The position numbers and the translations under genes are program-made. Of a stretch of 64,000 nt of DNA, positions 15,301 to 27,000 are shown in pieces. This DNA is from Gyrodactylus bullatarudis. Its lineage: Eukaryota; Platyhelminthes; Monogenea; Gyrodactylidea; Gyrodactylidae. The stretch covers positions 558,001 through 622,000 of the forward strand of contig SSNU01000055.1 in NCBI GenBank assembly GCA_012064415.1, written 5' to 3'. The number at the start of each line of letters is the position of its first letter. Within the stretch, counting starts at the first letter, position 1. The notes under the pieces were generated by a model. The model saw nothing but the letters and a program-made list of their open reading frames with translations, was not told the origin of the DNA and made no database searches.

Positions 15301-18300
15301 CACCATATTAATGAAATTTTCGAGATTACCAAATGAGAGGTCAAGGAAAAATGTTTTGAGATGCGTGATTTTCTGAAGGTTCTCCTTATTGCGGCCTTCA
15401 TTGCGTGTCCAACGCCGGATGAACATGTTTCTGGTTAAACCTTCCAGGGCACTGCTGTACTTGTCGAATTCTTTGGGGAAACATTTTTATTCTTTAATAT
15501 TGGAAATTTAATCTGTATTTACCACAGATGTCTTTTTAGTGAATAATCCTTCTACCCCATATTGTGAATGAAATTAGGAGTGAACATGCAATTAAACTGC
15601 AGGTAATAATTAATGATTATTTGAGAATCTACCCATCATCATTTTGATTGAAATATACAGTTGGAGTAGCAAACTCGATTTACTCTCAAGATATTGGGGG
15701 GTTTAGGGAAACTTATTAGCAAAACTAATAGAGTTACATAAAACGGCAAAAAGGGCCTGAGGTTATTTTGTAGTCTATTCTCAGAAGAGAACTGGTGAAA
15801 GAACTGCCTCAAGTTTAATGATCTATTCCTTAATTAATGTAGTGGGAAGATTATTTTGACCCTTTTGATAACTATCAGACATTAATTACAAGATTTTTTT
15901 TTAAATAAAAACATTTCTACTTTTTTAATTAATATTTATGAGGAGAATCATTAATTATTTCTGTTAGGGGGAAAAAAAGATCTCGTCACGCATGTTTTAA
16001 CTAGATTACTATATTGTAATAATCCTGAACTATTTCTACATGCTTGAGAGGACAAATCTCAAGACTAAAGTCATTGAAATAAGAACGAAATCAAGACTCT
16101 GAACAACAAATCCTCATCATTTACTAATGAATCATTGATAGTTGATATAAGATTTTACATCTGTCTAAAAATAATGTAGTAGGACTAAAATTAGGTTTGC
16201 TTTTGAATTTCGAAAATACGCCAATTTTCCAAAGGTTGAACTCAAAAATTTAGTTCATTTCGGATTTTTCTTGCAAGTTTGTTCGTGTGTTGTCACATAG
16301 GAAAATAACCCAAAACTACGAGGTCTATACTTTTAAAATGGTTTACTATCTGACTATTTGGAGAAAACTATTGATTTTATATGAATTAACTTTAAGCGTT
16401 AGCGAATCTGGGAATAATTGGAAACCGTGGAAATTTCAAAGATTGACCAATTGAGAATTTATATTAATAAGGAACGTTATTGATTATTTCTTGATGATAG
16501 GATAACTTTGATTAAATTCTACCCTGTATATAGATGCATACAAGTGGCTTAGGTAAGGAAGATAAAATAGTCTGAGGATGCTTCTTGAAAGTTTAAAAGA
16601 TTGCTACTTCTATGAAGTAACAAATAAATCTCAGAAAGGAATACAAACGTTCATGTTGAAGGATACATACACTCCGTCCATTGAGTCTATTCTATTTACT
16701 GTACTGAACTAAGCTTGGTCGATGAAAATATCAAAATTTTCCAACAGAATCTCGAACGAAATGTAATGGGCTCAGTTTGTTATAGGGGATAGAAAAAAGA
16801 TTATTTTTCCTCTTCATACATTGACTAGCTATATGTAATTCTAACTTGGTGTCAAAATAATGATAATAATAATTGATAGGGAATGAAATAAAGCACACAC
16901 AGAGTCATGATATTATCGAATAATGTCTTGGATCAAAGCAATTTCACAAACGATAAATCTATCTCTGTTTTAAACGACTTTTATACATAACATTTATATG
17001 CTTATCAGTAAAAAGAGACTTGATTTATTCTTGCCCCATGATGATAAGGGAGAGACACTTTTCTTAAACATAATTACTTCTTCTAGTGGTGTTAACTGGG
17101 GGGGACCTTTGCAGTTTCACCTTGTATGCTAGATAAATTACATTTGATGGTGTAGGGAGAAAACTTTAACAATCAACGATCCCATATCCAAGTACACCGC
17201 TGACGGATTTGATTATCAGATATTTTTAGAGCAGATTTGCTATCGAAAAAGTAAAGCTTCTACAATCTGAACCTATTCGAAGTAAACTCTTTGGGAAATA
17301 TTGGACATAATAATGACTCGAACGGAATGAAGTAACCTATGAATTTTTTCCAGTTAAAATCAACCTCCAATGGTGTTTTCTGTCAAACCTTTTACTTCAC
17401 CTTGTAGAATACGAAGCATCCTTCAACAAGTTTTTGTGACATTTAGAGGAATTGAAAATTCTAATCAACAGAAAGTTGAATCCAAAAGGTTCCCTTGCAC
17501 AAAAATGAATAAAATGAAATATGTATTTGGTGAAATTTTCCAAGTAATGCTGCAGCGAAAAAGAATTAAAGATTTTTGATAATACAAAATCAAATTCGTG
17601 TACTTTAAGGATAGATTTCAATTCTTGTGCAAATTGTTAAACAATAGAATTATTAAAGACAAATTTTCAGCATTTTTTTCCCGGACACAAAGGGTACACA
17701 ACAATACATGGAGTGGCTAATATTTTTTTCAAATTAAAAAGTTGTGGATGTCCACTGTTTATGTGAAAATCTCATGTCACCATTATACACACTGATACCG
17801 AATTAATTAATTAATTAACAGTACAGATTCACAAAATCAATTGTATTAGGTTCTGTGATTGGTAATGGGACTCCAACTTGAACAAAAATTTTATCCACCA
17901 AAACTAGTATGAATTCGAACAAATTCGGTACCATAAGAAAGATAATTAATCACTCTATTTGTTTGAACTTGTTAGATATTTCTAGAATTGAAAAGCATCA
18001 ATATTTTTGAGTATTTTGATTAGAAAGGTTTTCGGCAGATTGCCAGATAGGCGTATTACTTGGGAACTGGGTCATCAGAGAGAACTTTCAATGAATCCTT
18101 TTTTAAAGATTTAATTAAGCGTTCTAGAGCATTCAGGTTTCCTTTCGTCCTGAAATATCCGAGATTCTGTAGACTCATTTCTCTTCAGGACAACACGAAA
18201 CCCCATTTCGCACTTTGATTTCATAGGTCATTTTCCTATTATAATAGTCTTCATCTTGCGCCGTCTGATAATCCACAATTCAATTCTCTAGAATCTTTTC

Positions 18301-21300
18301 CTAAGGTCTAAAATGTGGTAGAAAATTGATTTAATCCCCTTTCTCAACTCTAAATTTGATGGATTCTTTGCTTATGGATTAGAAAACTACAAATTCTTTA
18401 GGAGACATGTCTTTATTCATCAGGAAACTATTTTCACTGATATCCAATGGATCTTTCACAAGTTTTTTTTTGAATAAAATCAGTTTTTGTAATCAGTCCC
18501 ATTACTTATCGCACAACCGAATATTATGAGATGAGAATTTTTATTTTTTTTAAAAACTCAATATTTTTTGAATTAGCCGATAAGTTGTTGGAATTTAAAA
18601 AAATTACTTTTGGGCAAAATTAGGCCATTTTTGAATTTCAAAAATGTACCAGATTTTGTCAATATTTTCGGAAATCAAAAATCTGAAGAAATACTATATT
18701 CCTGTGAACTTCAGGGGACCAAATTTAAATAATTTGTCTGATTGCTATTTCCACATTTTATAGAAATAATTTTTAAAAAACCTGTGCGTAGACGTTGTTT
18801 CAAAACTTTCAGCTATAGAGGGCTTGTCCAACTTCTAATAACTACTATCAAGTAAGATTTCATGTGTGCTAAGATAAGATGTAATTTTAAACTTGCCGAG
18901 TTTATGCTTTCATTTGATGGAAAAAATAACTATTGAACCTTATGATTTAAATTTATTTCCATGTGCATAATTCCAGTTGAAGATTTCCAATTTTTAAATT
19001 TGCGCCATCATATTTCAATGAATTTTACTACGAGAAATGAAAAATTTTGACACAGTATGATCTTCTTCAATAGAAATTCTGCATATCAGAACATGAAGAT
19101 CCATAAATTCAGTCTTTGAAAACGGCGATTACATAGCATAAAGAGTCTAATGGAAGCATCAGATAGAAGAGAACATTTGTGTATCAATCATCACACCTTG
19201 TGAGTAGGTTCTTGGAAGAGTCAGAGACATTTTGTCGATTGATTTTCATACTACATGTTTTTCCTGTCTTGTTAAGGAAACAAGCAACACTCTGTTGAGC
19301 CAAAGACTGTCTCAAGGAAACTTACAAAGCCTAGGATAGATTACCTCGCTTAATGATTTAAATGCTTGATATGCATTGTTAGCAATTCAAGCAGCGTTTC
19401 TCTCGTTTAGAAGAAGAAAAAACAACATAAAAAACCTAATTATATAATCTTATTACATTGCTTGCTTTTTACAGACATAAATATTATACGTACAGAAAAT
19501 AAATTTTCTAGTTTCTTTACGGATGTTTTCACTCATTTTTCCCCTTGCTGCTGTGTTTTACGTTGTATTTGTCTTTCCATAGAGTTCTCTCTCACTCTCT
19601 TTATTTGCGGTAATTTAAATTTTAGAAATCTCACATCTCATTAAAAGAATAGGGGAATAAAATGGAGGAAATAATTTCATCTAATGTACAGTGTGGAAAT
19701 CCATAGATAAATTGTTTAATCCAAGAAAGACTTCGTTTATTATAGGTAAAGAGAAAACTGAATATTTAAATTAACATTCGCACATCTGATTTTATTCATC
19801 AATAATTGGAAAATATTCAAAATTCAATAATTAACAAATCATATTCTCATTATCAAAAATGAAAATTTTTAAATACGCGTAATGAATTTTACTACGAGAA
19901 TTGATAACATTTTGACTTTTCATATGAAAATCAATTCTAAATTCAGATAGTATGATAGATTAGTATTAAGGATGGTAATCTTACAATCACTATATTTTCA
20001 ATGAAAATCAGTAGACTAAAGAAAAAATACTCTGTTACACTTTATCGTGGAGCATAATTCAAGATTCCTTGAAAGTAATCGTAATGATTTGAATGAGAAT
20101 AATAATCTGTGAGGGATAGGAAAAGCTGCTGAAAAAAGTACAAAGTTTTAATCAAAAGAAAATTTAAACAGATGAAATTTCCTCAAGCTTACGTTCCATT
20201 GAAGTTAACAATTATACTTTATTTTACTTTTAAATCTTGTTCTGGAATGCTAAATTTGAGTTTGATAACATCAATTTTTGAATACGTGCTAAAATTTTTC
20301 AATAAATTTTACTACGAGAGAGGACAATTCTCGAAAATACATTGTAAAAATAAAACAATGCGAGATTATTCAAATGAGCTCACCCAAAAAGTTGTCATAG
20401 ACAATGACGAATCCGTTCCATTTATCTTCACTTGGCTGGATTAAATCATCCAACATTTTTGCAAATAAAAACTTATTCGGGGTAAACTGGAATATGAGAG
20501 AGTCGTGAGGGGAATTGGCATCAGGCAATGATGATATCGTGGAGCCAGGACAGTCGTTGGTGTTGCCAAACAGGATTAATGGTGCATGAACACGACGACT
20601 AAGATTCGACAACAACTGACGCCGGTAACATTGCATAGATGAATTGAACATGTTGATCTCATTCCAGAGGTAGACATCATCATGATTCTCTGATATCTGG
20701 TCAAGGGTCCATGGAATGTCGAGGAATGCAATAACATTGTTGAATCTTTCTAGCTCTCCGCAGACTAAATTGATGGAAAATATAGATTGTCTTTAAAAAT
20801 TCTGAGGTGGGTAACTAAAATAAGTTAGACTAGGTTGTAAGAACAAACATAGCTATATTTTCGTCGGTTCTCCCTTAGATTCAAAAGGACGATGCTTACC
20901 CAATTTCGCGGCCGAGATTGATTTAGATTCGACTCAAAATTAAAATGTTGTTTTGAATGGTGAATTTCAGGGAAATTTAAAAATGGTCGAACGCATTCTA
21001 TAACGTCTTTTTACTAGACGATTTAACTGTGTCTAAATTTATCTCGATTCCGAATTATGCTAGGCATCTCCCTCAGAGTTGATGATATTTAAACTGGCGC
21101 CATAAATTCAAAAAATATTTTGTGGGAAAATCGTGTCTACTGTCAGAGATGGGTATTGAGAATGAAAGGTAAAATTTGTAGAAACAAGGAATTTTGAATA
21201 AAAGTTGAAAAAATCAATTTATAAAAGAAGGTATATCTGAATTAAAGTTTATTTTCATCATCATCATAAATTCGCGTTTTGAACGATTTTTATTTTTCCC

Positions 21301-23534
21301 CTCTGGCACTCGTAATTTGCTAGAAAATTTCGTAATGTTTTTTTTTCAAGTCACATTGCTGATGATAAATTATTACAATAACGCAGAGAAGCCAATGTAG
21401 ACAGAGGTCTGGTTTATGAATCAATCAGATCTCGAATTTGTGACTATTTTATTACTAGAAATATTTGGTTCTAGGTGCTTAGGTAATATATCCCACAAGA
21501 ACGTCTTATTTGGTAATGGATTAGCGCATGTCGCTGAATGTTACAGCTTACTAATGGATCCCACCGAGACTGGTACGAAAGAAACTCACAAAGCATTTAG
21601 AAATAATTTAAGTATAAATATATGGTAGACATATACGCGTCAGTATGGACTCTTCAGTATGCCAGGTTGTAAATGCTTTGTGAGTTTCTTTCGTACTAGG
21701 GATCCATTAGTAAGCTGTAACATTCATACCAAAAAAGACGTTCCTGTGTGATATATTACTTAAGCGCCTAGAACAAAATAACTCTAGTAACCTTTGTAAG
21801 TATAGGTGCTGCACTATTCATTAATTAATTTATATATTTGAATCAAAGAATGCTACTAAAACAGAACAGTATCAGTCTTCTTGTATGATAAGGATGATTA
21901 GATAGTTTTGCCAAGTCAAAAATCAATCGAATGGATATGATAACATGAAAATTCAAAGAAGATTTCTTCGGTCTTGTTTTGGCCCTTTCTCTTACCGTAT
22001 CCTGCTAAGGCTCAACTCTTTCCTCTCTGGACTCGCAGACTGGCCTTCTCTATTTCTCTCCAGATTCAATGCAAAGAACTTTCGCCATCCCCATATCTTA
22101 CCAGGAATAAATTGAAGTTCACGTGCCTTCTCAAAAACACTCTTGTCCTGAAGACCAGTTTCAACATTGACATCTACTCCCTCTCGGGTTTGCAAATTCG
22201 GATTTGTGGGTGAAGGAGAAATTCTTCATCAATCACTTTAAGCCAAATCTGTGTGTTCAAAAAAACTACTCTTATAACCTTCAATTACCCTGGCCTATGT
22301 GAGCTTTTTCATCTTTCTCTTCACTGTTGTTATTTATTGGAGAGTTTTGGTGTTTTTTTAGCTTACATTTATTCTAATTTTCTTCAACTTTTACTATATT
22401 TCTTTCAAAATTTGTAAAATATTATTTTCAATGAATTCTTAACTTTTATCATTATTTATGTGTCACTACTGATGAACCATAAAGAAATGTACATTAAGTG
22501 AATAAAATTACCTATTCTTATATACCTACAAATTGACATCTACTTCCTCTCGGGTTTGCGAGAATCTAAAACTGTATTCTCGATGACAGGAATTTATGAT
22601 TTCCATGTATTATACATCACTTGTCCATCTAATCATAGATTATACAATCCTATTTCGAATATTTCTATACTCTGTAGGCTATATTGTCATTCTTGCGTTG
22701 CTCTAAATTGAGTCTAGTTTCCCATAATAGGCCCAGAAGTTGGGAGTCACACCCACAGGCTAGATGATCAACTTCTTGACTTATCTTAACTTTCAATTTA
22801 TGTATGTAAGAAATCACAAGATACTGTAGTAATGAGCTTCCAAAGAACCGAGGAGGTTAATTTGATTGATGATAGCCAGAAGAAAATTCCTAATTCAAGA
22901 GAATCTAGCAGCAAATTTACACAGCAAAAGAAGTTTAAACTTTCAAAATTGTCTTGGGAATCATTCTGATTCAAAAAAAAAAGATTTATCCTATTGAAAA
23001 TCGACAATGGTCTTTCTTTATTACAGTTGGTATATCAGGAAAACCCCAAAAATTTTTGCAGGGAATCAAAATTACTTTATCTCAGGATACTTTGGACAGA
23101 TGAGCTACAACCAATGCCTCATAGAAACTAACCTGTTTCCCATTCGGCTTAGAAGAATAGTTGCCGTAATCCTGTACAGAAAAACACTTAACCCAATTAT
23201 ACACTTATGTACCCAAGGAACACAACTTGATGTTCAACTACTAATTTTACTATAACGATGTAAAATATACTTACATTGTTGTAAATCGAAGCTGATATCT
23301 CCAGTTATGTTGATTTTAATATTTCCTATTGTGATCTTGTGTGCGACTCCTTGTTCTGTGATAAACTCTTTAAGATGAGCTGGTGGCTCGAATATAACTG
23401 AGTAAAAGTGAAATTAAAAATTATTTCTTACTGATTGAGTAAAGGTTTGACGAAGTACTCCGGGTAAGAGTACTCTTCTCTGAGCAGTTAAAGGGCAAAA
23501 TTAGAATAATTTTGAGGAAAATTAAAATCCACAT
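399..23534 (-). CDS. Ionotropic glutamate receptor, kainate-type, 17 exons
   Basis: Ligand-gated cation channel subunit of the plasma membrane. Exons: 23534-23432, 23397-23275, 20764-20384, 15470-15304, 15165-15112, 12709-12611, 12528-12376, 11262-11155, 9738-9628, 8469-8266, 7699-7369, 7309-7092, 6964-6739, 4117-3846, 1727-1334, 650-531, 505-399; about 1056 aa, all phases match. The start gives a signal peptide ([19 protein letters not shown]). The amino-terminal domain fills exons 2-8. Exon 10 carries ligand-binding S1 ([16 protein letters not shown]); exon 11 has [11 protein letters not shown]1 and a pore with SLMQQG, i.e. Gln at the Q/R site. Exon 12 has the gate SYTANLAAF; exon 13 has the S2 glutamate-binding region with YILEST; exon 14 has TM4. 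The Arg of S1 and the Glu of S2 that hold glutamate are kept. The last two exons (cytoplasmic tail) are inferred from splice sites only. AMPA-type or divergent invertebrate GLR is an alternative subclass. Confidence 0.9.
688..1323. mobile_element. Foldback (palindromic) MITE, family F1
   Basis: Two long arms in opposite orientation: the left begins CTAGTTAATATGAAG and the right ends CTTCATATTAACTAG. The similarity continues inward for about 270 nt (GCCTCTTTCACGATA on the left against TATCGTGAAAGAGGC in the right arm). It carries no coding capacity. It occupies nearly all of the receptor intron between exons 15 and 16 (651-1333), ending 11 nt from the donor of exon 15. Related copies lie at 8953-9425 and 11576-12149 and a half copy at 8145-8235. 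Confidence 0.85.
8145..8235. repeat. F1 half-element (one arm) beside receptor exon 10
   Basis: Begins GTTGGTTAATATGATGTTGG and continues with the F1 terminal sequence GGAATCTATGATTTTTAC; no opposite arm is found. It stops about 30 nt before the donor of the ligand-binding exon at 8266, so the insertion nearly touches coding sequence. Confidence 0.6.
8953..9425. mobile_element. Foldback MITE, family F1
   Basis: Left arm AGCTAATTGATATGAAGTTG... is mirrored by the right arm with TTTTTCGTAAAAATTAAAGA; the inner parts also pair (CACCTAGACGATTTGAAG against CTTCAAATCGTAAAAGTGG). It lies in the receptor intron between exons 9 and 10. No ORF of note. Confidence 0.8.
10095..10320 (+). pseudogene. Penelope-like element, GIY-YIG endonuclease C-terminal fragment
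   Basis: An open frame from 10101 reads [20 protein letters not shown] ... [17 protein letters not shown]. This matches the pattern of the GIY-YIG endonuclease domain at the C-terminus of Penelope-like retroelements: an arginine-rich helix, a short His-flanked segment, then the E-x-x-[LF]-I-x-x-[YL]-K-P-x-L tail. The front of the domain with the YIG motif is missing here but is present in the copy at 27916-28125 (opposite strand), which is highly similar at DNA level. It is a fragment inside a receptor intron. Confidence 0.65.
11576..12149. mobile_element. Foldback MITE, family F1
   Basis: Left end AGCTAATTAATATGAAGTTG, right end CCCAACTTCATATCAACC, each followed inward by the F1 sequence for a TTTTTACGAAAAA block and an AAAATTTGAATTTG block. 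It is in the receptor intron between exons 7 and 8. It has a divergent, partly self-complementary centre (AAGTTGATTTTCAGGATC). Confidence 0.75.
14329..14847. mobile_element. hAT-like non-autonomous element with perfect 8-bp target duplication
   Basis: 519 bp, flanked on both sides by GTAATAAT (14321-14328 and 14848-14855). Termini are inverted: TAGGGCGGTCA on the left and TGACCGCCCTA on the right. An 8-bp duplication with TAG-starting inverted ends is typical of the hAT superfamily. The interior is A-rich with repeats of ATAGCA and encodes no recognisable transposase. It sits in the receptor intron between exons 5 and 6. Confidence 0.88.
15471..20383 (-). other. 4.9 kb receptor intron 3
   Basis: No coding region could be supported on either strand. 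It contains a copy of dispersed repeat F3 (18880-19140), an F2-like stretch near 18560-18700 with TTAGCCGATAAGTTGTTGG, and AT-rich simple sequence such as (ATTA) repeats near 17808. The exon phases on both sides (phase 1 to phase 1) join directly, so no exon needs to be missing. Confidence 0.6.
18880..19140 (+). repeat. Dispersed repeat F3
   Basis: Shares a series of blocks with 58845-59040 in the same orientation: TGCATAATT, AATTTRCGCCATCA, GAATTTTACTA, GCATATCAGAACAT and GAAAACGGCGATTACA. An inverted, diverged copy is at 41700-41840 (ATGATGGCGC). Short pieces of the same ending recur near 19880 and 20295 (TTTTACTACGAGA). Class unknown. Confidence 0.6.
21452..21790. mobile_element. Short foldback element (339 bp)
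   Basis: Left arm starts TTACTAGAAATATTTGG and includes AAGAACGTCTTATTTGG; the right arm reads back as GACGTTCCTGTGTGATATA and CTAGAACAAAATAACTCTAG. Near the centre CGAAAGAAACTCACAAAGCA faces TGCTTTGTGAGTTTCTTTCG exactly. It lies in the receptor intron between exons 2 and 3 and has no coding capacity. Confidence 0.8.
22190..22440 (+). pseudogene. Penelope-like element, 3' remnant
   Basis: The frame [20 protein letters not shown] followed by VQKNY is nearly the same as the Penelope-like endonuclease tail at 10225-10300. The DNA after it (TGAGCTTTTTCATCTTTCTC ...) matches the reverse complement of 26290-26400 in BRF1 intron 3, so those segments come from the same family. The sequence upstream (about 22000-22190) is less AT-rich and may be an older part of the same element, but I could not place it. 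Confidence 0.5.
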
Positions 23535-24076
23535 TTTCAGTTCATCCTCTCTAAATCATTTGTAATGAATAGAGTTAAGTTGGAAAATCTTGGGCATAAT
23601 TTATCTTAGCCAATCATAATTGAGACTTGATCGAATTCGAATTATTGGACAAAATTTTAATTTGGATTATATGATGTAATTGTTGCATTTACTATCATCA
23701 AGAAGCTATAAGGGTTAAATCAGATTGAATAAAACTTTATTGGTGAAAAACCTGCCGTGCTTGACAATGCTATCTTGTAGATAAGGGAAAATTTTCAGAA
23801 AAATCGTTGCATGGAAATTATTTAGAATATTCAATGTGTAATAGGAATGAATATTGCTCAATCATTTATTCAAAATATTATCTAGTAGATACTGTCTACA
23901 TGAATTTGATGCATATGTTGAGTTATTTACTAAATAAGAATTACTAAAACCTGTTAATAAATTTTATTCAATAAAATTTAAAATTTAAATATTTTTTACA
24001 ATATTCAAAAAACAAAAGTATCGCAAATATACATTGACTTGTTTAATCAAATTCGAGATTTGAAAATTAATTAAAA
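23535..24076. promoter_or_regulatory. Divergent promoter region between glutamate receptor and BRF1
   Basis: The 542 bp between the two start codons must hold the start regions of both genes, which point away from each other. The sequence is AT-rich with no clear TATA box or repeat that I could identify. Confidence 0.5.
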
Positions 24077-27000
24077 ATGAAATGCACCCAATGCGGTGGC
24101 ACCGAATTCGAAGAAGATAGAGGTCGAGCTGATTTGGTATGTTTAAGCTGCGGTTTTGTGGCCTCTGAGAATACTATCACCACAGATGTCGAGTTTATGG
24201 ATGGCGGAACGGGATTTGCTACAGCTGTAACACGATTCATTTCTGATGAATGTAAGTTTTTTAATGATATTTTTCATAGCTCAAGCTGCACACAATCAGG
24301 CATCTCGTATTGTGACTGAAAATAATGCTAGAAAGAGGATTGATATCATCTGTAGTCAACTCAGGCTCGGAGCAGATGTTGCTATATCTGCTTTGAATTT
24401 TTATCAGAGTGCTCTGTTTCGTGGTCTCACAAGGGGCCGACCAGCTATGGTTGTTTCAGCTGTATGCGTATATTTGGCGGCACGAAAAATGCGTATTGGT
24501 TTGATGCTTCTTGACTTGAGTGATGCTGTCTCCGTTAATGTTTTCACTCTGGGCTATGTTTTCAATCATCTCAAGAGAAAATTAAACGTCATGATACCAG
24601 AAGCGGACCCTTGTATTCTGATCGAAAGATTTGCAGCTCAGTTAGATTTCAAGAATAAAACTCCAATTGTTTGTACAACAGCTATGCAATTATTACAGAG
24701 AATGAAAAAGGATTGGCTAAATATAGGCAGAAAACCAAATGGTCTGGCTGCCGCTGCTCTTTTGGTTTCTGCTCGCATACACAACTTTGAAAGGACAGAA
24801 TATGATGTTTGTCGGGTCGCTAAAATCGGTTTGCTTACAGCGAGAAAGCGTCTGATGGAATTTTCATCTACTGCCAGTTGTTCCCTTTCGGTTGACGACT
24901 TCTTCAATGTCAGTCTGGAAGAGGAATGTGATCCACCTGCTTTTGTCAACAATAGGTTAAAAGATCACGAGGACCTGAAAAAATTCGAATTGTCTCAAGA
25001 TCCAGAGGAAATTAAAAAGCTGACTAAGGAAGTGGAAAATCTGAGTAAAAGAATCGATGTTCAACTGGAAAAGTTGGCCAAAAAGAGTCCTATTGCTTCT
25101 AATTTGACAAAGTCATTTGGTAATTATTCCCTTGAATTTCTTGGTTTATTTTCCTAGAACACTCACTAGCTTCTGTTTATAAATTTATCATAAAAATAAT
25201 TTTATTACAGCAAGTCTCAAACCGGACACTGCCAAGAGTTTATTAAACGACTCTAAAGATCCTTCAGGATCTGATAATCAGCGTTCAGATCGAAGTGTCT
25301 TCAAGGAAATCCTCGAAGATGTTGTAGACCCAGATATTATCGATATTTGTACAGAAGATTTGCAAATTTTGACTGCCTGTTCAGGTAATGAGCTTGTCTC
25401 GATTGTTGAAAATATCCATAAAATGCGTGATGCTGAAGACGAGGCGAAACTTGTCTCAAACAAAGAGACCAAAGATCAAAAAGACCAAGAGGACAAAAAG
25501 AATGAAAATAAGCAAATTGTCATTGAAGATAGCAAGATAGATTTCAAAAGTGAGTTTTTCCCATCCTTTCCTTACTCAATCTACTGAAGGTGAACATTTG
25601 GCATTCTCAAGGTTATTTTCTCTGATTCAACGAAACTCGGTAGAGGATTTTTGAACAAAGATGGAATTTTAGATTAATTTGATTGATGAATTATACTACG
25701 ATTTTTAGGTGTTGAAAAATAGAAATTCTTCAATGAAAATATTTTACAGGGGTTTTTTATACTTTGGATACTTCAAAGTTTACTGCATCCGAATTGGGGT
25801 AGATTATTTTCCTATAGCATGCTGAAATAGACACAAAATTGAGTTCAAGTTTCGAAAAAAATAGGTACGACTTAGACTTGGAATAGTTCAAAAACTTGAA
25901 AATCTAAGGAAAAATTTCCTTTTACTCTTTTTTAATTTAGAGAATTTAATCCTGAACAAGATGATGTCATTTTTGTTTTTCTATCTCATTCATGTTCTTC
26001 TACAAGTCGGGTTTTCAGTTTTTACCAAATAACTCGAAAAATCCATTATCTGGAATGTGTTCTTTTGTTTTTGTATAAGGTTGAATTTCTTTCCATTTCT
26101 GGTTCTACTCATTAACTACGTAGTATACTTAATCTTAATTTTATCAAGCATTGAAAAACTAAATGCAATGAATCTCCTCCAATTTTATAGATGACAAAAA
26201 TATTCGTTGATTTGAGTCAAGTTTTTCTAGTGAGTCTGACAGGGAATTTAGAAAATTGAAAGAAGATGCATTAAAACCAAATGTACATTTCTTATAGCAT
26301 CATAAGTTAAGAGTTCATTTAAGATGATAATTTACAAATTATGAAAGAAATAGCAAAAGTGTAGAGAAGAGTGAAAAAGCTCACGTTGAAGATTATAGGA
26401 ATAGTTTTTCTGAACTCATAGATTAGGTTTATATAGTGACCGAAGTAATATGTTTCTCACTCTTTATTTCTCGTCTAATTTCCTTAATAATCAACTTTAT
26501 GCGATCAGAGATGTATGAAAAGATTTTTTAATGTCCAATGAATACTACAATAAAAAAATTAATTCAAAATTTTTTACCAATTTAAAAAAGAATACAAATT
26601 TACTATTATTTCATATGAATGAAAACGAAGTAATACCTTTCTCATTTTTTATTGCAATTATTTTTGTTATTAAACAATTTTTAGCCTCGAAATCTTCTAG
26701 CAATACATTTATATTCCTAGTTTACATTTAATCCATTTTTTAATGCAAATTAACTCACTATTTTCAAGAAATTCATTATTTAAAACCACTAAAATTCAGA
26801 AGATTAGGCACCTTAAAACCCTGATATGAACATTAGGATGATTGTCCATATTATAAAATTTTTATACCCGATAGTTATCATTATTCTGAATAAGTAGGGG
26901 TACAATAGATACTGGAAAAATACTAGTTTCAATTGAAAAATTGACAAATCAATACTAGAGAGGATCAAATACGTGGCTGTAAATCTGGGTTATTCAAGGG

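Noticed and set aside
23127..23165. 39-nt minus-strand exon-like segment ([12 protein letters not shown])
   Set aside because: Insertion between receptor exons 2 and 3 creates a stop at once; exons 2 and 3 join directly in phase.
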